This document shows positions 46,501 to 54,235 of a DNA stretch of 64,000 nucleotides, piece after piece. The notes under the pieces were generated by a model. The model was given only the letters and a program-made list of their open reading frames with translations, was not told the DNA's origin and did no database searches. The stretch lies in assembly GCA_020633975.1 (NCBI GenBank), contig JACKCR010000002.1, forward strand, positions 1,240,001 to 1,304,000, given 5' to 3'. The stretch comes from Candidatus Eiseniibacteriota bacterium. Its GTDB lineage: Bacteria; Eisenbacteria; RBG-16-71-46; CAIMUX01. Made by a program: the position numbers and the translations under genes. Within the stretch, counting starts at the first letter, position 1. Every line of letters starts with the position of its first letter.

Positions 46501-46999
46501 GCGGGTCGGGGCCCCCGTGGTCGAAGGTCCAGATGTCGTCGAGCACAGCGAATCCGGCCCCGTCGACGTAGCCGAACGAAAGCGTGTCGCCCGGAGCGAC
46601 CCGAGCGAGACTCCGCGCACGGGTCTCCGAGTCCGAGAGGACACCCCCCACCGCGGGATTCGATCCGAGAATCGTCCGTGTCGAACCGCCGGAATGAACG
46701 CTACCTGGATCAGGAAGCAGTCGATCGAGGAACTCGCCGAGAGGCGCGTCGGCCGGCGCAGAGAGACAGGTATCGGACGGGTCAGGGCGCGCGTTCGCGG
46801 TTCCTGGAAGGAAGAAAGCCGCCAAGAAGATCGTGATCGAGATCGCGATGCGGCAGGCAGACGACTCTGCGGGCTCGAACCGGCCGAGAGCCTCAGGAGT
46901 CGTGGAACTCGCGGAGATCGTGGAACTCGCGGAGATCGCGGAATTCGTGCAAAGCTCGGAAGACGCGTGAGCTAGGGAAGGGAACGAACGCGAAGACAT
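43502..46999 (-). CDS. Large secreted protein with FlgD-like C-terminal domain, paralogue 2
   Basis: 1165 residues from ATG 46999 (GGAG seven nt upstream). The N-terminal 45 residues are Ser/Ala-rich and partly encoded by an 18-bp tandem repeat, ahead of the signal hydrophobic core IAISITIFLAAFFLPGTANA; this unusually long n-region may mean a later start. The domain order matches the 1137-residue protein: FGYVDGAGFAVLDDIWTFDHGGPDPLEGW, SDGSWSDEDGFYETAYGPF, the Rossmann-like module (DSLGYDPDRYDYLDATSSWKAPMARG region) and the C-terminal domain (ELFVYDVSGRKIRTLSKG, tail SRLVRVK). Lies 83 bp upstream of its paralogue on the same strand, so a tandem duplication is inferred. Confidence 0.85.
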   Translation of the reverse strand: MSSRSFPSLAHASSELCTNSAISASSTISASSTTPEALGRFEPAESSACRIAISITIFLAAFFLPGTANARPDPSDTCLSAPADAPLGEFLDRLLPDPGSVHSGGSTRTILGSNPAVGGVLSDSETRARSLARVAPGDTLSFGYVDGAGFAVLDDIWTFDHGGPDPLEGWTSLDVTAQTGTYVQQISSATWTVDPYNDVPAPILSGSGSAWIGATGSVARELCFSPGPGYGNKWAQRLVSPMFAHDGESDVTVGWTYFVDSELTFDHTRVYLERLPSGERDEVRAYTGQAGLSGDHPASPPVGVMDGVVLTASSFAGDTEFRIAFEMTSDGSWSDEDGFYETAYGPFGLDDVAVSGFGAGGAGSATYGFESDLEGWTAEPVPGLGTSVGVANVGAYTIQGDCPCSMTGNVLEMHDDQREHPDGQRLYAVSPPVDVLNDVAFAGDGDLLVFADWTQYVELPRANGVFFRPGWQYFPWICDVSGEAGWSPRVGTSTFSFEPGPACLALRDFATAGLDPVPQGIEQVRFLYELYSSCEAFGVTDCSGETNFTPILDDLQVRFTQVPHAPTVSIVDGLQFQDGFSQSAFENDPCLSGRADVTRNVGGFGNTPPFVLGDSLGISGPVVSDLDGRWESDLWFRVARKGPCSEDRARYRDWRDQANLAAGVDIEAGEFARASMDSAQSGTNAWKNRFCSYLKEEDWAAWGRPASGPELSDAVEIIQDDVLYPGTQIEYFVTANYLDTPTDRFLLPDTTGGFFAEFEILPGWREVGGDFKYPCLLYVDAFNGGAQPFLQAAFDSLGYDPDRYDYLDATSSWKAPMARGQSSTSNNGCVLTQLLQYRGVLVNTGSSNVSSILWPEDYTLLSDWLTVVANGGSYTRQGLLLNGDGMALALDADGGALLSRMGASLLGDSYSQLTGNTDACVGIESPSGGPGAYGTVNSAWDYECDAYGNWCPQQLRFDVLGAVGTGVGNRSYLDRDGLMETEYAQIVNENIIPSGDSYLENYRTVLDGVSWHHLVSPDGSGGDRCVPSLENVSRAAFGEIASALEWIYEVDFEQIGFCDPIPISGIDGGVGYGASIRLYPGSPNPFNPRTTIRFHLATSGAAELFVYDVSGRKIRTLSKGIFDAGAHDVVWDGTDDDGRSVASGTYWTRLETMGHRSASRLVRVK

Positions 47000-47180
47000 G
47001 ACCAGCTCCAATCTCGGGGGGACCGGTGGGAGCCGCAACCGGACGGAGTCGACGAAGTGGAACCGTCGAACTCAGCCGGAACCTGGAGACGGCCGAATGC
47101 GTGTCGCTCGCGCCATTGGCGCGGACGCACACAACCGCCGGTGTCCGGAGTGTACTTCCCCCCACCCGTCGAGGTCACGT

Positions 47181-49688
47181 CTATTGCACGGATCCCCGGC
47201 GTCGCAACACAGCGCCGAAGAGGAGGAGCACGCCGAGCGCCGCGAGACCCGCTTTGTTCGCGAGAGACGCCCGGTCGTGTGCGGGCGACCGATAGGTCAT
47301 CTCGATCTCGTGGCTTCCCGCCGGAACTTCGACCGCGCGAAGCACGTGGTCAACGCGCAGGATCGGCGTGCTGGCGCCGTCCACCGTAGCGTGCCAAGCC
47401 GGTGGGTAGTCGATCTCGCTGAAGACGATGAGGGCGGGACCGTCTGACTCGGACCGAGCGACAATCCGATGGAGATCCCGCGACTCCAGGCGAACCTCGG
47501 CGTACGAGAACTCGGACCGGCTGGGTGCGGCGTCCCCGGCCTCCAGATACGCGACGGCCGTCGGATCGAAGCTCCGGTCGCCGAGGCGGGCCAGTACTTC
47601 CTTGCCGGACGCGAGCGTCTCCGTTCGGTCCACGGACCAGACCGGGCCTGGCGTGGGCGGCAGATCGTAGACGAACCCGTCGCCTTCGTAGATGGGCGGC
47701 ATCCCCGTGTCGACCGGCGAGGCCGAAAGCACGTACTGGACGTTGAGCATCGCCAGGACTCCCGGAGCGAAGAGCACGTTCGCGTCGAGGAGATCCTGGT
47801 AGATCCGGAGCTTGGCGGGTTGATAGCCACCGACGGACTCGAGACCGGCGGTGACGAAGGAGTTCGAGCCGAAGAGTGGCTGCAGAGGAAGAATCCGGAA
47901 CGGTCCAGGCCGCTCCGCTAAGAACTCGGTCGCCCCCGGATTCGGGAGCAGCTCCTGCGCGCTCTCTGCTGGCTCGGGATGGTAGAACGCGCGGTCGATC
48001 ACCCAGAGATCCGCGACGAGGAGCACGCCGAAGGCCAAGCCGACGCCCGCTCCCAACCGGTTCGCCGAGACCTGCCCGCTCCGCGCCACGTACGAGGCGG
48101 CGACGAGGACGAAGGCCGACAGCACGAGGAGCAGAAACGCGTGGGTTACGCTGCTGGAGAGCAGGTCCATCCGCTCGGCACGCAGTGGCGCGAGAGTCTG
48201 AACCCCGTATTGGGTGATCTCCTGAGCCCGAAGGAGTGACTCGGGGCCGGAGTGCGCACTCTTCGCCCCGACCGCCACGAGCCCCCAGAGCGCGAGGACG
48301 ACTCCGAGCCCGATGAGGGCGCGCACGAAGTACGGGTGCGCTCCACTCCCCTTCGTTTCCTTCTTCCTCGCCTTCTTGCCGGACGCCTTCTTGCCCGAAT
48401 CGGGTGTGGCCGAGGATTCGCGTTGGCCCGCGCCGACCGTCTTCCCTGAAGCCGGCCTCTCCGCTCCATCGGATGCCCACGCCCCGCGAAACAGGTCCTG
48501 CAGCCAGTCGATGCCGGCGGCGACGAGCGGCGCCATGGCGAGCGGTAGGAGCGAGTAGATCATCGACGGAACGCGGAACTTGTCGAAGAGCGGCATCGCT
48601 TCGTAGAGCGCGCGGTAGAGCGGGGCGAAGTGCTTTCCGAATCCGATGAGCAGCAGGACCGCAGCGAGCGTGCCGAAGATCCATCGTCTCGGTCCCCGGC
48701 CCTTCCAGAGCCCGAGCACGGCGAGCAAGAGGAAGAGGATTCCGACGTAGTGCGTCGACTGGGTGAACGGCAGGTGCCCCCAGTACGTCGCGCCCTCGAG
48801 CCCGTACCAGGCCGGGAAGAAGAACGCGAGGAGCTCCCCCGGAGGGTACGACCAGGCCGTCGCGTAGTCCCAGCCGACGCCTGTGTCTCCAGGGGTCGAC
48901 GAGAGCGCACTCGCGGCGCCCCGGATCGAATAGGGCGCGTACTCCTGGATCCCGAGGTACGGAATGGTGACCAGTGCTCCGGCGACGGCGGCCGCGACCG
49001 CGCCATAGGCGGCGATACGAAGTCCGTGCGACGAGATCCAGTCCTTCCGCGCCTCGAAGGCCCAGCGGCCGAGCACGTAGAGCACGGCCAGGAGGACGAC
49101 GTAGTACGAGATCTGCGGATGATTGGCCCAAGCGAGGAGAGCTCCGGAGTACGCGAGCGCGGCGGCCGGCCATGGACCCGGCTTCGTGAGGAGCCAGTCG
49201 AGTGAGAAGAAGACGAGTGGCGCGATCGCGAGCGCCTCTAGCTTCGTCGAATGCCCGGCCGCGACGAGGCCGGTGAAATAGGGTGTCATCGAGTAGCCCA
49301 GAGCCGCCACCGTGGCCGCGATGTGAGACGCGCCCTGCCTGCGCAAGAACGCGAAGGCAGAGATCCCCGCCAGGATGAAGAGGATGGTGTACCGAGCCCC
49401 ACGGCTCGAGCGGAAGACTTGGAGGCTCTGGCCGAGCACGTTCGCCCCGGGTCTCGGGATGTAGAGGAAGCTTCCGTAGGAAGGCATCCCGGAGAAGATG
49501 TACGGGAACCACTCCGGCATCCTCCCCTCTTCTTGCTGCACCTCCTGGGCCCAAGTGCCGACCGGCTTGTGCGCCTGCGTGTCGGGGTTCACGGGCTCGA
49601 CGTCCTTCACGATCATCTGCCAGTAGAACAGGATCGGGAGGAGGACCAAGAAGAGGAGCGACAGCGAGGTGGGAATGGGCGTTCTCAT
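47181..49688 (-). CDS. YfhO-like multi-spanning membrane protein (GT-C fold)
   Basis: 835 residues from ATG 49688. About twelve membrane segments in the first two thirds, with the conserved loop near the N terminus (DTQAHKPVGTWAQEV, EWFPYIFSGMPSYG) and AGHSTKLEALAIAPLVF, matching the YfhO family, which modifies teichoic or cell-surface glycans in other bacteria. A basic cytoplasmic linker (about 430-470, with SGKKASGKKARKKETKG) separates two membrane blocks. The C-terminal part is an extracytoplasmic beta domain ending in one more helix. The ATG has no ribosome site but a TATACT box seven nt upstream, so the mRNA may be leaderless. Confidence 0.85.
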   Translation of the reverse strand: MRTPIPTSLSLLFLVLLPILFYWQMIVKDVEPVNPDTQAHKPVGTWAQEVQQEEGRMPEWFPYIFSGMPSYGSFLYIPRPGANVLGQSLQVFRSSRGARYTILFILAGISAFAFLRRQGASHIAATVAALGYSMTPYFTGLVAAGHSTKLEALAIAPLVFFSLDWLLTKPGPWPAAALAYSGALLAWANHPQISYYVVLLAVLYVLGRWAFEARKDWISSHGLRIAAYGAVAAAVAGALVTIPYLGIQEYAPYSIRGAASALSSTPGDTGVGWDYATAWSYPPGELLAFFFPAWYGLEGATYWGHLPFTQSTHYVGILFLLLAVLGLWKGRGPRRWIFGTLAAVLLLIGFGKHFAPLYRALYEAMPLFDKFRVPSMIYSLLPLAMAPLVAAGIDWLQDLFRGAWASDGAERPASGKTVGAGQRESSATPDSGKKASGKKARKKETKGSGAHPYFVRALIGLGVVLALWGLVAVGAKSAHSGPESLLRAQEITQYGVQTLAPLRAERMDLLSSSVTHAFLLLVLSAFVLVAASYVARSGQVSANRLGAGVGLAFGVLLVADLWVIDRAFYHPEPAESAQELLPNPGATEFLAERPGPFRILPLQPLFGSNSFVTAGLESVGGYQPAKLRIYQDLLDANVLFAPGVLAMLNVQYVLSASPVDTGMPPIYEGDGFVYDLPPTPGPVWSVDRTETLASGKEVLARLGDRSFDPTAVAYLEAGDAAPSRSEFSYAEVRLESRDLHRIVARSESDGPALIVFSEIDYPPAWHATVDGASTPILRVDHVLRAVEVPAGSHEIEMTYRSPAHDRASLANKAGLAALGVLLLFGAVLRRRGSVQ

Positions 49689-49695
49689 TCGCCGG

Positions 49696-49723
49696 AGTAT
49701 AGGAGCGGTCTTGTCCGATGCAA
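49696..49723 (-). promoter_or_regulatory. Candidate promoter giving a leaderless mRNA
   Basis: -10 TATACT (49696-49701) and a weak -35 TTGCAT (49718-49723), 16-bp spacer. Start would fall at or next to the A of ATG 49688. Confidence 0.4.
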
Positions 49724-49826
49724 ACCGTACCCGTACACTCCCTCGGTTGCCTCGGCTTCGCCGAGAGGCCCCGGCCGTCCTGCCCCCAGCCTGCGGGGCC
49801 CCAAACGGCTGGAAGGAGAAGCGCAA

Positions 49827-50909
49827 ATGTCCCAGGACCCGATCGGCGTCGCCCTTGTCGGCTGCGGCAAGATCACGAAGAAGCACATCGACGTCATCCA
49901 GGGGATCGACGATCTCCGCTTGGTCGCGGTCTACGACAACCAAGTGACGAGGGCCCAGGCCGTAGCCGACGCCGTCCCCGGCTGCCGGGTCCTACCCGAC
50001 CTCGAGGCCGTGGCCGGGGCTGCCGACGTCCAGCTGGGAGTCGTCTGCACTCCCAGTGGTCTCCACGCGTCCCAAGGCGCGGTCCTGGCCCGGGCGGGCA
50101 AGCACGTCATCGTCGAGAAGCCGATGGCGCTCCGGCTCGAAGAGGCGGATCAGCTGATCGAGGTCTGTGACCGGTTCGGGGTCAAACTATTCGTCGTGAA
50201 GCAGAACCGGTACAACCGTCCGGTGCAGGCCGCGAGGCGCGCGCTCGAATCCGGTAGGCTCGGGCGAATCTTCCTCGGAGAAGTCCGGGTGCTCTGGCGG
50301 CGCACGCAGGAGTACTACGACGCCGAACCCTGGCGGGGCACCTGGCTCCTCGACGGCGGCGTGCTCACGAACCAAGCAAGCCACCACATCGATCTCCTCA
50401 TCTGGATGATGGGCGAGGTCGAGTCCGTCTTCGCGAAGGGACGGACGGTGATGCACCAGATCGAGGTGGAAGACACGGGCGTCGTCCTCCTCAAGTTCCG
50501 GCGTGGAGGGCTGGGTGTGGTCCAGGCGACGACCTGCGTCCAGCCGAGAGACCTCGAAGGATCCCTCCTCCTCTACGGCGAGAAGGGGACTGTCGAGATC
50601 GGTGGCTTTGCGGCCAACCAGCTAGAGACCTGGGCGTTCCAGGACGAGCAGCCGGAAGACGCGACGGTCTTCGACGAATGGGGCAAGAACCCGAACGTCC
50701 CCGCTTTCAGCCACCGTGAGTTCTACCTCGACGTCGTCGACACGCTGCGCAGCAACCGGCACGCGCTCATCGACGGGATCGAGGGACGGAAGTCGCTCGA
50801 GGTGATCAACGCGATCTACGAGTCGATGGAGACGGGCCGCGAGGTCTTCCTCCGATTCGAGCCGCGCCGGGGTCGCCTCGGACTCGCAAAGGGAACCGAG
50901 CCTCGCTAG
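49827..50909 (+). CDS. Gfo/Idh/MocA oxidoreductase, WbpB/WlbA-like
   Basis: 360 residues from ATG 49827 with AAGGAGAA. The Rossmann NAD motif is GVALVGCGKITKKHID, the catalytic Lys is in VIVEKPMAL, and the C-terminal half has the WLLDGGVLTNQASHHIDLLIWMMG landmark. This combination resembles WbpB/WlbA, the UDP-N-acetylglucosaminuronate 3-dehydrogenases. The DegT aminotransferase downstream fits the next step. Together they would build a 3-amino sugar nucleotide for surface glycan. The N-acetyltransferase partner (WbpD) is not in the window. Confidence 0.88.
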   Translation: MSQDPIGVALVGCGKITKKHIDVIQGIDDLRLVAVYDNQVTRAQAVADAVPGCRVLPDLEAVAGAADVQLGVVCTPSGLHASQGAVLARAGKHVIVEKPMALRLEEADQLIEVCDRFGVKLFVVKQNRYNRPVQAARRALESGRLGRIFLGEVRVLWRRTQEYYDAEPWRGTWLLDGGVLTNQASHHIDLLIWMMGEVESVFAKGRTVMHQIEVEDTGVVLLKFRRGGLGVVQATTCVQPRDLEGSLLLYGEKGTVEIGGFAANQLETWAFQDEQPEDATVFDEWGKNPNVPAFSHREFYLDVVDTLRSNRHALIDGIEGRKSLEVINAIYESMETGREVFLRFEPRRGRLGLAKGTEPR

Positions 50910-51041
50910 CAGACGAACGAGAGTCTCTGCAGCAGACGAACCAACGCCTCGCTAGCGGGCCACGGAGACGCATCCCGCCGGCAAATCGGACGACGCAGCA
51001 CCCGGGCCCGGCGCCCCGCTGCACACAGAGGAGAGACATCC

Positions 51042-52145
51042 TTGGACATCCCGCTTTGTGATCTCAAAGCCCAGTACGCCTCCATCGCCTCCGAGATCGA
51101 CCCGGTGGTGCGCGAGGTGATCGCATCGACCCGATACATCGGCGGTCCCGAAGTCTCCGCGTTCGAGGAGGAGTTCGCCCGCTACTGCGGCGCCGCGCAC
51201 TGCGTGGGAGTCGCGTCCGGCACCGCGGCCCTTCACCTCGCGTTCATCGGCGCTGGCGTCGGTCCGGGGGACGAGGTCGTGACCGTCTCGCACACGTTCA
51301 TCGCGACGGCCGAACCGATCGTGACGCTCGGCGCCAAGGTCAAGTTCGTCGACATCGACGAGAAGACCTACAACATGGACGTGAACCAACTCGAGGCAGC
51401 GATCACGGAGAAGACCAAGCTCCTCCTCCCCGTTCACATCTACGGTCAGCCGGCGGACATGGATCCGGTGCTGGAGATCGCGGCCGCGAAGGGGATCCAG
51501 GTGATCGAGGACTCCGCGCAGTCCCACGGAGCGCGCTACAAGGGCGAGCGGACCTGCGGCGGAATCGCGCCGATGGGCACCTTCAGCTTCTACCCAGGCA
51601 AGAACCTCGGCGCCTACGGCGACGCAGGCGCGATCACCTGCGCGGACGCGGAGGTCGCCGAGCGGATGCGGAGCCTCTCCAACCACGGCCGGGCGGACAA
51701 GTACCTGCACGACGAGGAAGGGTTCAACTTCCGCCTCGACGCACTGCAGGCGGCCATCCTCCGGATCAAGCTGCGGCACCTTCCGGATTGGACGGAGGGA
51801 CGTCGCCGCGTGGCGAAGATGTACGACGAGCGGCTCGCCGCGAACGACAAGGTAGTCACTCCCTACGTCGCTCCGTTCGCCGAACCGGTCTACCACCTCT
51901 ACGTCGTTCGCGTACCGAACCGCGATCACGTGCTCGCAGGGCTCCGTGACAAGGGGATCGACGCGGGAATCCACTACCCGGTCCCGCTCCACCTCCAGCC
52001 GGCGTACCGCTACCTCGGCTACGAAGAGGGCGCCCTCCCGGTCACCGAGAAGATCGCGAAGGAGATCGTCTCCCTGCCGATCTTCCCCGAGATGACCGAG
52101 AGCCAGGTCGACCGGGTCGTCGAGACCCTGGAGTCGCTCCTCTGA
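51042..52145 (+). CDS. DegT/DnrJ/EryC1/StrS aminotransferase, WbpE-like
   Basis: 367 residues. Start TTG 51042 is set by AGGAGAG nine nt upstream and by the family N terminus IPLCDLKAQY. PLP enzyme with Lys in SFYPGKNLGAYGDAG, and typical GTAALHLAFIG, DSAQSHGARY and NHGRADKYLH landmarks. WbpE-like enzymes aminate UDP-3-keto-GlcNAcA. It is 132 bp downstream of the oxidoreductase gene, with short direct repeats between them. Confidence 0.92.
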   Translation: MDIPLCDLKAQYASIASEIDPVVREVIASTRYIGGPEVSAFEEEFARYCGAAHCVGVASGTAALHLAFIGAGVGPGDEVVTVSHTFIATAEPIVTLGAKVKFVDIDEKTYNMDVNQLEAAITEKTKLLLPVHIYGQPADMDPVLEIAAAKGIQVIEDSAQSHGARYKGERTCGGIAPMGTFSFYPGKNLGAYGDAGAITCADAEVAERMRSLSNHGRADKYLHDEEGFNFRLDALQAAILRIKLRHLPDWTEGRRRVAKMYDERLAANDKVVTPYVAPFAEPVYHLYVVRVPNRDHVLAGLRDKGIDAGIHYPVPLHLQPAYRYLGYEEGALPVTEKIAKEIVSLPIFPEMTESQVDRVVETLESLL

Positions 52146-52152
52146 TCGACGA

Positions 52153-52183
52153 AGGGGCTCCACGGCTCTTCGGCGGAGCCCCT
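52153..52183 (+). terminator. Hairpin after the aminotransferase gene
   Basis: Nine-bp perfect stem AGGGGCTCC / GGAGCCCCT (52153-52161, 52175-52183), 13-nt loop, 7 bp past the stop. There is no T-tract. Confidence 0.45.
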
Positions 52184-52243
52184 GACCCTGACCGCACGCC
52201 CGAGGAGGGTCCGCGTCTCGCGGATCCTCTACCGCTCCACGTC

Positions 52244-52687
52244 GTGCTGGACAACGTCCGGAGCGCGTTCAACGTCGGGTCGATGTTCCGCACCGCCGAG
52301 GCCGCGCGCGTCTCCCACGTCCACCTCTGCGGGATCACGCCTCATCCCCCCCATCCCCAGCTCGACCGTACCGCGCTCGGTACCGCCTTCCGCGTCCCGT
52401 GGACGCATCATCGGCACAGCCGAGACGCCATCGCTGCGCTGCGGAGTGAGGGCGTCCGGATCCATGCGGTCGAGATCACGCCCGAGGCACGCTCGCTGCG
52501 TGAAACTCCGCTGCCCCAACCCGGCGCCCTGGTCTTCGGGCACGAGGTGGCAGGAGTCGATCCCGAGCTCCTAGAGCTGGCCGACGAGGTGATCCACGTA
52601 CCGATGTGGGGACGGAAGAACTCGCTCAACGTAGCCGTGGTCTTCGGCATCGTCGTGTTCGACACGATCGGCCGCTGGGGCTACTAG
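52244..52687 (+). CDS. SpoU/TrmH-family RNA 2'-O-methyltransferase
   Basis: 147 residues from GTG 52244, but the frame is open upstream and the family's first strand appears to begin earlier (PLHVV immediately before LDNVRSAFNVGSMFRTAEAA). No ATG, GTG or TTG lies in frame between the aminotransferase stop and 52244, although GAGGAGGGT at 52202-52210 looks like a ribosome site. A non-standard start or an assembly error is possible. The SPOUT knot is clear: NVGSMFRTAEA, GALVFGHEVAGVDPELLELAD, VPMWGRKNSLNVAVVFGIVVFD. Methylates a ribose in tRNA or rRNA. Its TAG and that of the convergent phosphatase share one CTAG. Confidence 0.8.
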   Translation: MLDNVRSAFNVGSMFRTAEAARVSHVHLCGITPHPPHPQLDRTALGTAFRVPWTHHRHSRDAIAALRSEGVRIHAVEITPEARSLRETPLPQPGALVFGHEVAGVDPELLELADEVIHVPMWGRKNSLNVAVVFGIVVFDTIGRWGY

Positions 52688-53511
52688 ATCCCGAAGTCCC
52701 AGGAGAAGCGTGCGGGGCTTCCGTCGAGTTGGTGCTTGGGCCCACCGTACGCGGGCGCGAAAGGCGCATCGCCTTCAGCCCGAGCGAGGATGACCGTGAC
52801 GTTGTCAGGAGCGCCCGCGGCGAGCGCCGCCTCGATCATCCAGTCGCACGCCTGTTCCGGGCCGACCTTCCCGATCATCTCGGCCAGCGTCTCGTCGTGC
52901 ACGGTCTTCCCGAGCCCGTCCGTGGCGAGGAGGAGTGTGTCCCCGTCCTGGAGAGCGAGCGAACCATGGAGGATGTCCGGAGATTGCCTCGGACAGACTC
53001 CGAGGCAGCGTGTGAGCACATGGCTCGTCGGATGTTCGTCCGCCTCTTCCGGCTCGAGACGACCCGCGTCGACCAGATCCTGGGCCATGGTGTGATCCAC
53101 AGTGACCTGCACCCAGCGATCTTCGCGGAACCAGTAGAGGCGAGTGTCCCCGACGTGCCCCACGTACGCGTGCCCGTCTTGGTACCAAACACAGGTGAGG
53201 GTCGTGCCCATCTCCCCGTATTCTGGCTCCGCGGTCGCTCGTTCCTTGATCTGGTGCGACGCGAACTGGAACGACGAGGTGAGTAGTTCGCTCGGGAACT
53301 TCCCCACGAGCGTAGGAGCCATCTTCTCCACGGCCTCGACGGCGAGTCGGCTGGCGATCTCGCCGCCCGGATGTCCCCCCATCCCGTCGGCGATCGCGAG
53401 TAGCGCGCAGTCGGCGTCGGAACTCGCCGGCGGCCGCCAGATGGCGTAGGCATCTTCGTTCAGCTCACGGACACGGCCGACGTGGGAGCGATGTAGGATA
53501 TTGAGTTTCAA
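52684..53511 (-). CDS. PP2C-type protein phosphatase
   Basis: 275 residues from TTG 53511, selected because MKLNILHRSHVGRVRELNED is the usual PP2C beginning and GCGAGG is just upstream; an in-frame TTG at 53571 would add 20 residues. Metal-binding Asp residues are seen in RELNEDAY, ADGMGGHPGGE, VGHVGDTRLY and ATDGLGK / GAPDNVTV. Mn/Mg-dependent Ser/Thr phosphatase opposing a Hanks-type kinase, though none is in the window. The acidic-protein gene lies upstream on the same strand. Confidence 0.93.
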   Translation of the reverse strand: MKLNILHRSHVGRVRELNEDAYAIWRPPASSDADCALLAIADGMGGHPGGEIASRLAVEAVEKMAPTLVGKFPSELLTSSFQFASHQIKERATAEPEYGEMGTTLTCVWYQDGHAYVGHVGDTRLYWFREDRWVQVTVDHTMAQDLVDAGRLEPEEADEHPTSHVLTRCLGVCPRQSPDILHGSLALQDGDTLLLATDGLGKTVHDETLAEMIGKVGPEQACDWMIEAALAAGAPDNVTVILARAEGDAPFAPAYGGPKHQLDGSPARFSWDFGI

Positions 53512-53652
53512 CGGGGCCTCGCTCGAAAACGTCTGGCCTGGATGGTCAGGGTGGAAGTGTCGAGCTGTCAAGGCGGAACCCTGTGGCGGGCCCCGGTCCC
53601 GACGAAATGTCAGGACCGGGAGGGCTCCACACTCACTGGTTTCGAGAGGGAA

Positions 53653-53886
53653 TCAGTCGGCGTCGTCTTCGTCGTCGTCCCAATCCTCGTCGAGGTCTTC
53701 TTCGTCGTCCTCGTCCTCGTCGTCCCAGTCGTCGTCTTCGTCCCAATCGTCGTCGGAGTCGTCGTCCTCGTCCCAATCATCGTCGTCGTCGTCGTCGAGC
53801 TCTTCCCCGTCCTCGTCCTCCCAGTCATCTTCCTCGTCGAACTCGTCCCCGAATCTGATCCCGCTCTGCCGCAGCTGTGTCGACAT
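53653..53886 (-). CDS. Small Asp/Glu/Trp-rich acidic protein
   Basis: 77 residues; ATG 53886 with AGGAGG nine nt upstream. After MSTQLRQSGIRFGDEF almost every residue is Asp, Glu or Trp, in repeats such as DDDWDED and DDWEDED. Predicted charge is extremely negative (more than 50 acidic residues). Possible roles are calcium or metal binding, a histone-mimic or DNA-mimic, or a chaperone of basic proteins such as the Lys-repeat protein at 29572. These are guesses. GTC-like codon repeats make slippage likely. A 53592-53620 hairpin (CCCGGTCC/GGACCGGG) lies beyond its stop. Confidence 0.75.
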   Translation of the reverse strand: MSTQLRQSGIRFGDEFDEEDDWEDEDGEELDDDDDDDWDEDDDSDDDWDEDDDWDDEDEDDEEDLDEDWDDDEDDAD

Positions 53887-54235
53887 GGACTCTGCCCTCC
53901 TGCGGACCGGTTCCCTCGGCTTTGTGGGGCCGGTCCTCCCCGTCACCGATACCATTTCACTCTACGTGGTGCGGAGTTTGTAGGTTTGCCCCCGGAAGGT
54001 GTCAAGTCAAAGTTGGGAAGCTCCGTGCACGAGAGAATCACGTCGATTCGAACTACGGAATGAACGGACTTGACCCGCGCGATAGGGCTCGTTCTCTCCA
54101 CGCAAGGGGTCCCCATGCGCTACATTTGATGGATGCGGAAGCAGACACCGAACCCAGCCGCAGGGGCCGTCGGATCGAACCACGGACCCTGAGGTTCGCT
54201 CTCGGTGTACTCCGCCCGGACCATAGAGGAACCAC
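53887..54235. other. Divergent intergenic region
   Basis: 349 bp between the acidic-protein gene and the DUF3857 gene. TTGACC at 54069-54074 could be a plus-strand -35 but has no matching -10. No gene was seen. Confidence 0.35.

Noticed and set aside
50900-50956. Nested direct repeats (GCCTCGCTAGC and AGCAGACGAAC, two copies each)
   Set aside because: Short duplication across the oxidoreductase stop; no sign of a mobile element or attachment site.
53501-53983. Ser/Gln homopolymer-like frame on the plus strand
   Set aside because: It is the complement of the Asp/Glu codons of the acidic protein, which has the better ribosome site.
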